7,047 nt of DNA from the NCBI GenBank assembly GCA_017511325.1, contig JAFWKS010000157.1, positions 1 to 7,047 on the forward strand. Reading direction: 5' to 3'. Made by a program: the position numbers and the translations under genes. Below the pieces are notes generated by a model that saw nothing but the letters and a program-made list of their open reading frames with translations, ran no database searches and was not told the DNA's origin. Source of the stretch: Erysipelotrichaceae bacterium. Lineage in GTDB: Bacteria; Bacillota_I; Bacilli_A; Erysipelotrichales; Erysipelotrichaceae. Of this stretch, positions 5,142 to 7,047 are shown one piece after another; the stretch's first letter is position 1; every line of letters begins with the position of its first letter.

Positions 5142-5378
5142 ATGGATAAGAAAGAAATCAGGGATGATTCTCTGCTGGCAGCTACCGGAGGCAGATGGAA
5201 ATACGAAACACTGACCGACGAAGAAAAAGAAAGATTCAATAAAGTCTGTGCAGGATTGAATCACGATTACGACTACATTTCCTACAATGAGTTCATTCAT
5301 GAAATGAACGCAAAATACGGAGACCGATCCAGACGAATAAAAGCCGGAGTTAACGATATGATGTGCTCCGGTTTTTAA
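5142..5378 (+). CDS. Double-glycine leader peptide 5
   Basis: 78 residues from ATG 5142, which has AAAGGAG (5127-5133) at an ideal 8-base spacing; in-frame upstream starts have no such site. The 17-residue leader MDKKEIRDDSLLAATGG is short, with Thr-Gly-Gly in place of Ser-Gly-Gly. The 61-residue core is highly charged (TDEEKERFNK), has DYDYISYNEF in the middle, two Cys, and ends MMCSGF. The small size and C-terminal Cys make it the most bacteriocin- or signal-like of the five. The last codons double as a terminator stem. It is isolated from the other peptide genes in transcription; no exporter or immunity gene is adjacent. A candidate minus-strand small RNA converges on it. Confidence 0.83.
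   Translation: MDKKEIRDDSLLAATGGRWKYETLTDEEKERFNKVCAGLNHDYDYISYNEFIHEMNAKYGDRSRRIKAGVNDMMCSGF
5344..5376 (+). terminator. Intrinsic terminator embedded in the end of peptide gene 5
   Basis: CCGGAG (5344-5349) pairs with CTCCGG (5366-5371), followed by five T. The stem lies inside the coding region and the T-run forms the last Phe codon before the stop, so termination and the end of translation nearly coincide. The 16-base loop is long, hence moderate confidence. Confidence 0.55.
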
Positions 5379-5475
5379 GTGATCTGAATTACTGTAAAGT
5401 AAATATAAAAGACTTAACAATGCAAAATATACAGCAACTGCGCATAAATGCTTGTCAGAAAAAATATCCTGAAAT

Positions 5476-5594
5476 AAAAAAAGGTGCTGGCCTTGCAACC
5501 AGCATATGGTCATGGGGCTTGCACCCCATGATATAGGAGCCCGCGCTTGCGCCTGCGGGCATATGGTGGCCTTTCACCCGAGGGATCAGACCAT
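5476..5594 (-). ncRNA. Candidate structured small RNA, about 115 nt, unknown family
   Basis: Read on the minus strand, the transcript expected from the promoter at 5599-5626 starts near 5592 and ends in a hairpin plus seven U (5482-5476). It contains three GC-rich hairpins: GCCCGC/GCGGGC (5560-5539), an 8-bp TCATGGGG/CCCCATGA (5531-5510), and TGCTGG/CCAGCA (5504-5485), the last being the terminator. Each apical loop carries the same GCAAG motif. The 5' ATGGTC can also pair with GACCAT at 5511-5506, closing the second and third hairpins into a multibranch fold. No good coding frame with a ribosome site covers it. I do not recognise the family; a regulatory sRNA binding targets through repeated GCAAG loops is the natural guess. 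A plus-strand transcript is possible but lacks such a promoter. Confidence 0.6.
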
Positions 5595-5598
5595 TTTT

Positions 5599-5626
5599 AT
5601 TTTAATATTTTCTGAAAGAATGTCAA
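5599..5626 (-). promoter_or_regulatory. Promoter for the candidate small RNA
   Basis: On the minus strand a perfect TTGACA (5626-5621) is followed after 16 bp by TAAAAT (5604-5599), five of six to the -10 consensus. The expected start, about 7 bases on, falls at the first base pairs of the structured region. This is the best sigma-70-type promoter in the window. Confidence 0.65.
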
Positions 5627-5653
5627 GCAGAATTATAAGAATTGATTTTGTGA

Positions 5654-5699
5654 TTTGATCCTCGTTAAGAGGCAGACAGCGTTTGCCTGTCGGATCAAA
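5654..5699. repeat. Compound inverted repeat over the start of the 5655-5882 frame
   Basis: TTTGATCC (5654-5661) pairs with GGATCAAA (5692-5699). Inside, GACAG (5675-5679) pairs with CTGTC (5687-5691), directly stacked on the outer stem on its 3' side, leaving a 13-base 5' bulge. It may be an RNA structure or an element end; its overlap with the only possible start of the frame argues against normal translation there. Confidence 0.35.
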
Positions 5700-5882
5700 C
5701 GATATCTTTTACTTAAATCATTCGAGAAAATATCTGTACACAAATGTAGAGCAGGCGGGGATAATCCGTATTTCAGAAGCTATATCCTGACAGGAAAAGC
5801 CCATCATACACAGATTGCGGATTTTGACCTGGATACTCAAAATGAAATCATTGAGATAATTAAATCATGGGTGCAGGAATGA
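5655..5882 (+). pseudogene. Probable gene fragment of unknown family
   Basis: A 75-codon frame whose only possible start is a TTG within a hairpin, with no ribosome site and no internal ATG. The second half looks protein-like: GGDNPYFRSYILTGKAHH, then IADFDLDTQNEIIEIIKSWVQE, an amphipathic helix-like end. I do not recognise the family. The most economical reading is the 3' end of a gene that lost its 5' part. A short 31-codon frame overlaps its stop (ATGA at 5879) but runs through the terminator at 5941 and is not called. Confidence 0.3.
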
Positions 5883-5940
5883 ACACGACAATAATTCACA
5901 ATGATACACAGATAGACCTAACAAAGAAACGGCAATACAC

Positions 5941-5960
5941 AAGGAGCGAGAGCTCCTTTT
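5941..5960 (+). terminator. Intrinsic terminator
   Basis: AAGGAGC (5941-5947) pairs with GCTCCTT (5952-5958) over a GAGA loop and runs into four T. It separates the gene fragment from the sensor gene downstream. Confidence 0.6.
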
Positions 5961-6041
5961 CAATACTGCAATAAACATGATCGTGTCAGGAAAGACAGAT
6001 CTATGCAGGAGTTTGTCTATGGATTTTTGTGCCTTTTTTAT

Positions 6042-6070
6042 CTGTCACCGGCACGCCAAAATGCTATTAT
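6042..6070 (+). promoter_or_regulatory. Promoter for the sensor gene
   Basis: CTGTCA (6042-6047) is four of six to the -35 consensus and lies 17 bp before TATTAT (6065-6070), five of six to the -10. The expected start is about 45 bases before ATG 6122, downstream of the terminator at 5941-5960. Confidence 0.5.
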
Positions 6071-6121
6071 AAAGATAAACAAGAGTCTGTTTTTTATACA
6101 CAGATCTATGGAAGTGGGCAT

Positions 6122-7047
6122 ATGATTCAAAGAAAAAATATAATCGTCAAACACCTGATCAGAAGGGCAGGGATATTCTTTTTATTGTGTCTTATAGTCA
6201 TAAGCGGATTTTTCTTTCCTTCTTTGCTGAAGGCAGAAAAAGAGGAAAAAGTCGTCAGAGTCGGCTGGTATGAATCGGCTTTTCACCGCACCGACCAGTT
6301 TGGACGCAAGTCCGGATACGGCTATGAGTATCAGCAGGTCGTAGCGACCTTTACCGGCTGGAGATATGAGTATGTCGAGGGCAGCTGGTCTGAACTGTTT
6401 GAGATGCTTGTGGATGGTAAGATCGATCTGCTTTCTGATGTTTCCTATACAGCAGAAAGAGCGGAAAAGATACTTTACTCAGCTGAGGAGATGGGTTCTG
6501 AAGATTACCATGCTTTCATTGCCCCGGATAACACGGAGATAAGGCCGGATGATTTTTCTACTTTCAATGACAAACGTGTCGGTGTAAACAAAAACTCTTT
6601 TCAGGAACAGCTGTTAAAGCAATGGGCTGAAAATCATGACGTTCATCCGCAGATCATTGAATTGACAGCCAAGACACCGCAACTGCTTGAGATGCTGGCA
6701 AAAGGCGATATCGATGTCCTGGTGACTTTGGATACCTATGGCAATTCCGCTGATGTCGTTCCGGTCTGCAAGATCGGTTCTTCAAAGATCTATTTCGGGA
6801 TCAACAAGAATCGTCCTGATCTGAAGAAGGATCTGGATATGGCGATGAACAGGATGCTGGAAGCAAATCGCGATTTCAACCAGCAGATGACTGAGAAGTT
6901 CAACAAAGCTTCCGCAGTCAACAGCTTTCTGAGCGCTGAAGAAACAGACTGGCTTGATAAACACGGGACTATCCGAATCGGTTATCGTGACGATTTTCTG
7001 CCTTTCTGTGATCAGAGCGAAACAGGTGAGCTCACTGGTGCCTTGAA
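6122..7047 (+). CDS. Membrane-anchored sensor with tandem family-3 solute-binding domains, 3'-truncated by window edge
   Basis: ATG 6122 follows GGAAG (6110-6114) at 7 bases; 308 codons are visible and the frame is open to the edge. Residues about 16-38 form a hydrophobic signal anchor (AGIFFLLCLIVISGFFF). Residues about 46-265 are one family-3 solute-binding domain: VVRVGWYESAFH, SGYGYEYQQVV, GSWSELFEMLVDGKIDLLSDVSYTAERA, and MLAKGDIDVLVT. A linker, SAEETDWLDKHG, leads into a second domain starting TIRIGYRDDFLPFCD and cut at residue 308. Tandem domains of this type form the extracellular ligand-sensing part of EvgS-like proteins, which in Clostridia often end in a diguanylate cyclase or histidine kinase. 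The output domain is not visible, so no symbol is given. Its base composition is visibly richer in G+C than the genes to the left, so it may mark the resident chromosome. Confidence 0.88.
   Translation, partial: MIQRKNIIVKHLIRRAGIFFLLCLIVISGFFFPSLLKAEKEEKVVRVGWYESAFHRTDQFGRKSGYGYEYQQVVATFTGWRYEYVEGSWSELFEMLVDGKIDLLSDVSYTAERAEKILYSAEEMGSEDYHAFIAPDNTEIRPDDFSTFNDKRVGVNKNSFQEQLLKQWAENHDVHPQIIELTAKTPQLLEMLAKGDIDVLVTLDTYGNSADVVPVCKIGSSKIYFGINKNRPDLKKDLDMAMNRMLEANRDFNQQMTEKFNKASAVNSFLSAEETDWLDKHGTIRIGYRDDFLPFCDQSETGELTGAL

Noticed and set aside
5142..5378. EF-hand-like calcium loop in peptide 5 (DYDYISYNEF)
   Set aside because: The Ile-to-Glu spacing fits, but the acidic residues are one position off the 1-3-5 pattern and the Gly is missing.
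5420..5536. 38-codon plus-strand frame from ATG 5420 with a hydrophobic end (GLATSIWSWGLH)
   Set aside because: No ribosome site, and its second half is the hairpin region better explained by the minus-strand RNA.
5879..5974. 31-codon frame overlapping the stop of the 5655-5882 frame (ATGA)
   Set aside because: No spaced ribosome site, and it passes through the terminator at 5941-5960.

Overview
The window looks like accessory DNA from an AT-rich, low-GC Gram-positive bacterium. The best guess is an anaerobic Clostridia member close to Lachnospiraceae. Reasons: strong AGGAG-type ribosome sites, many U-tailed intrinsic terminators, standard use of TGA as stop, double-glycine leader peptides, and at the right edge an EvgS-like tandem substrate-binding sensor of the kind common in that family. 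The lineage is an inference.

Layout. (1) 1-948: the 3' part of a Shedu-type (DUF4263) anti-phage nuclease gene, running in from the left. (2) 949-1486: non-coding. It has short direct repeats (two GTGTC-type, three TGACCAC) around an imperfect inverted repeat, the pattern expected of a tyrosine-recombinase attachment region, followed by a terminator and the first copy of a structured ~97-bp repeat. (3) 1487-2397: a GIY-YIG/DUF4357 protein and a 42-residue acidic small protein, ending in a terminator. (4) 2586-5378: five different genes for double-glycine leader peptides. Two are on + as a tight pair (2586-2876, 2896-3246), two on - (4281-3946, 4899-4534), and one on + (5142-5378). Among them sit a small HTH-like ORF, a 46-residue ORF and a second copy of the structured repeat. 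(5) 5476-5626: on the minus strand, a promoter with a perfect TTGACA box drives a ~115-nt, highly folded region of three hairpins with GCAAG loops, ending in a hairpin plus U7. This is a good candidate for an unnamed small RNA. (6) 5655-5882: an ORF with no convincing start, probably a fragment. (7) 6122-7047: the N-terminal part of a membrane-anchored sensor with tandem family-3 solute-binding domains, cut by the right edge.

How it fits together (inference). The five peptides share only the leader pattern (hydrophobic-acidic residues, then V/I/A-x-G-G) that C39-peptidase ABC exporters cut. Their cores are long (about 61-96 residues) and unrelated to one another, and one has a zinc-ribbon-like Cys/His pattern. 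No exporter, immunity or modification gene lies in the window, so these look like dispersed substrates of an exporter elsewhere. The mixed strands, the repeated structured element and the attachment-like repeats suggest a region built by repeated insertion beside a defence gene.
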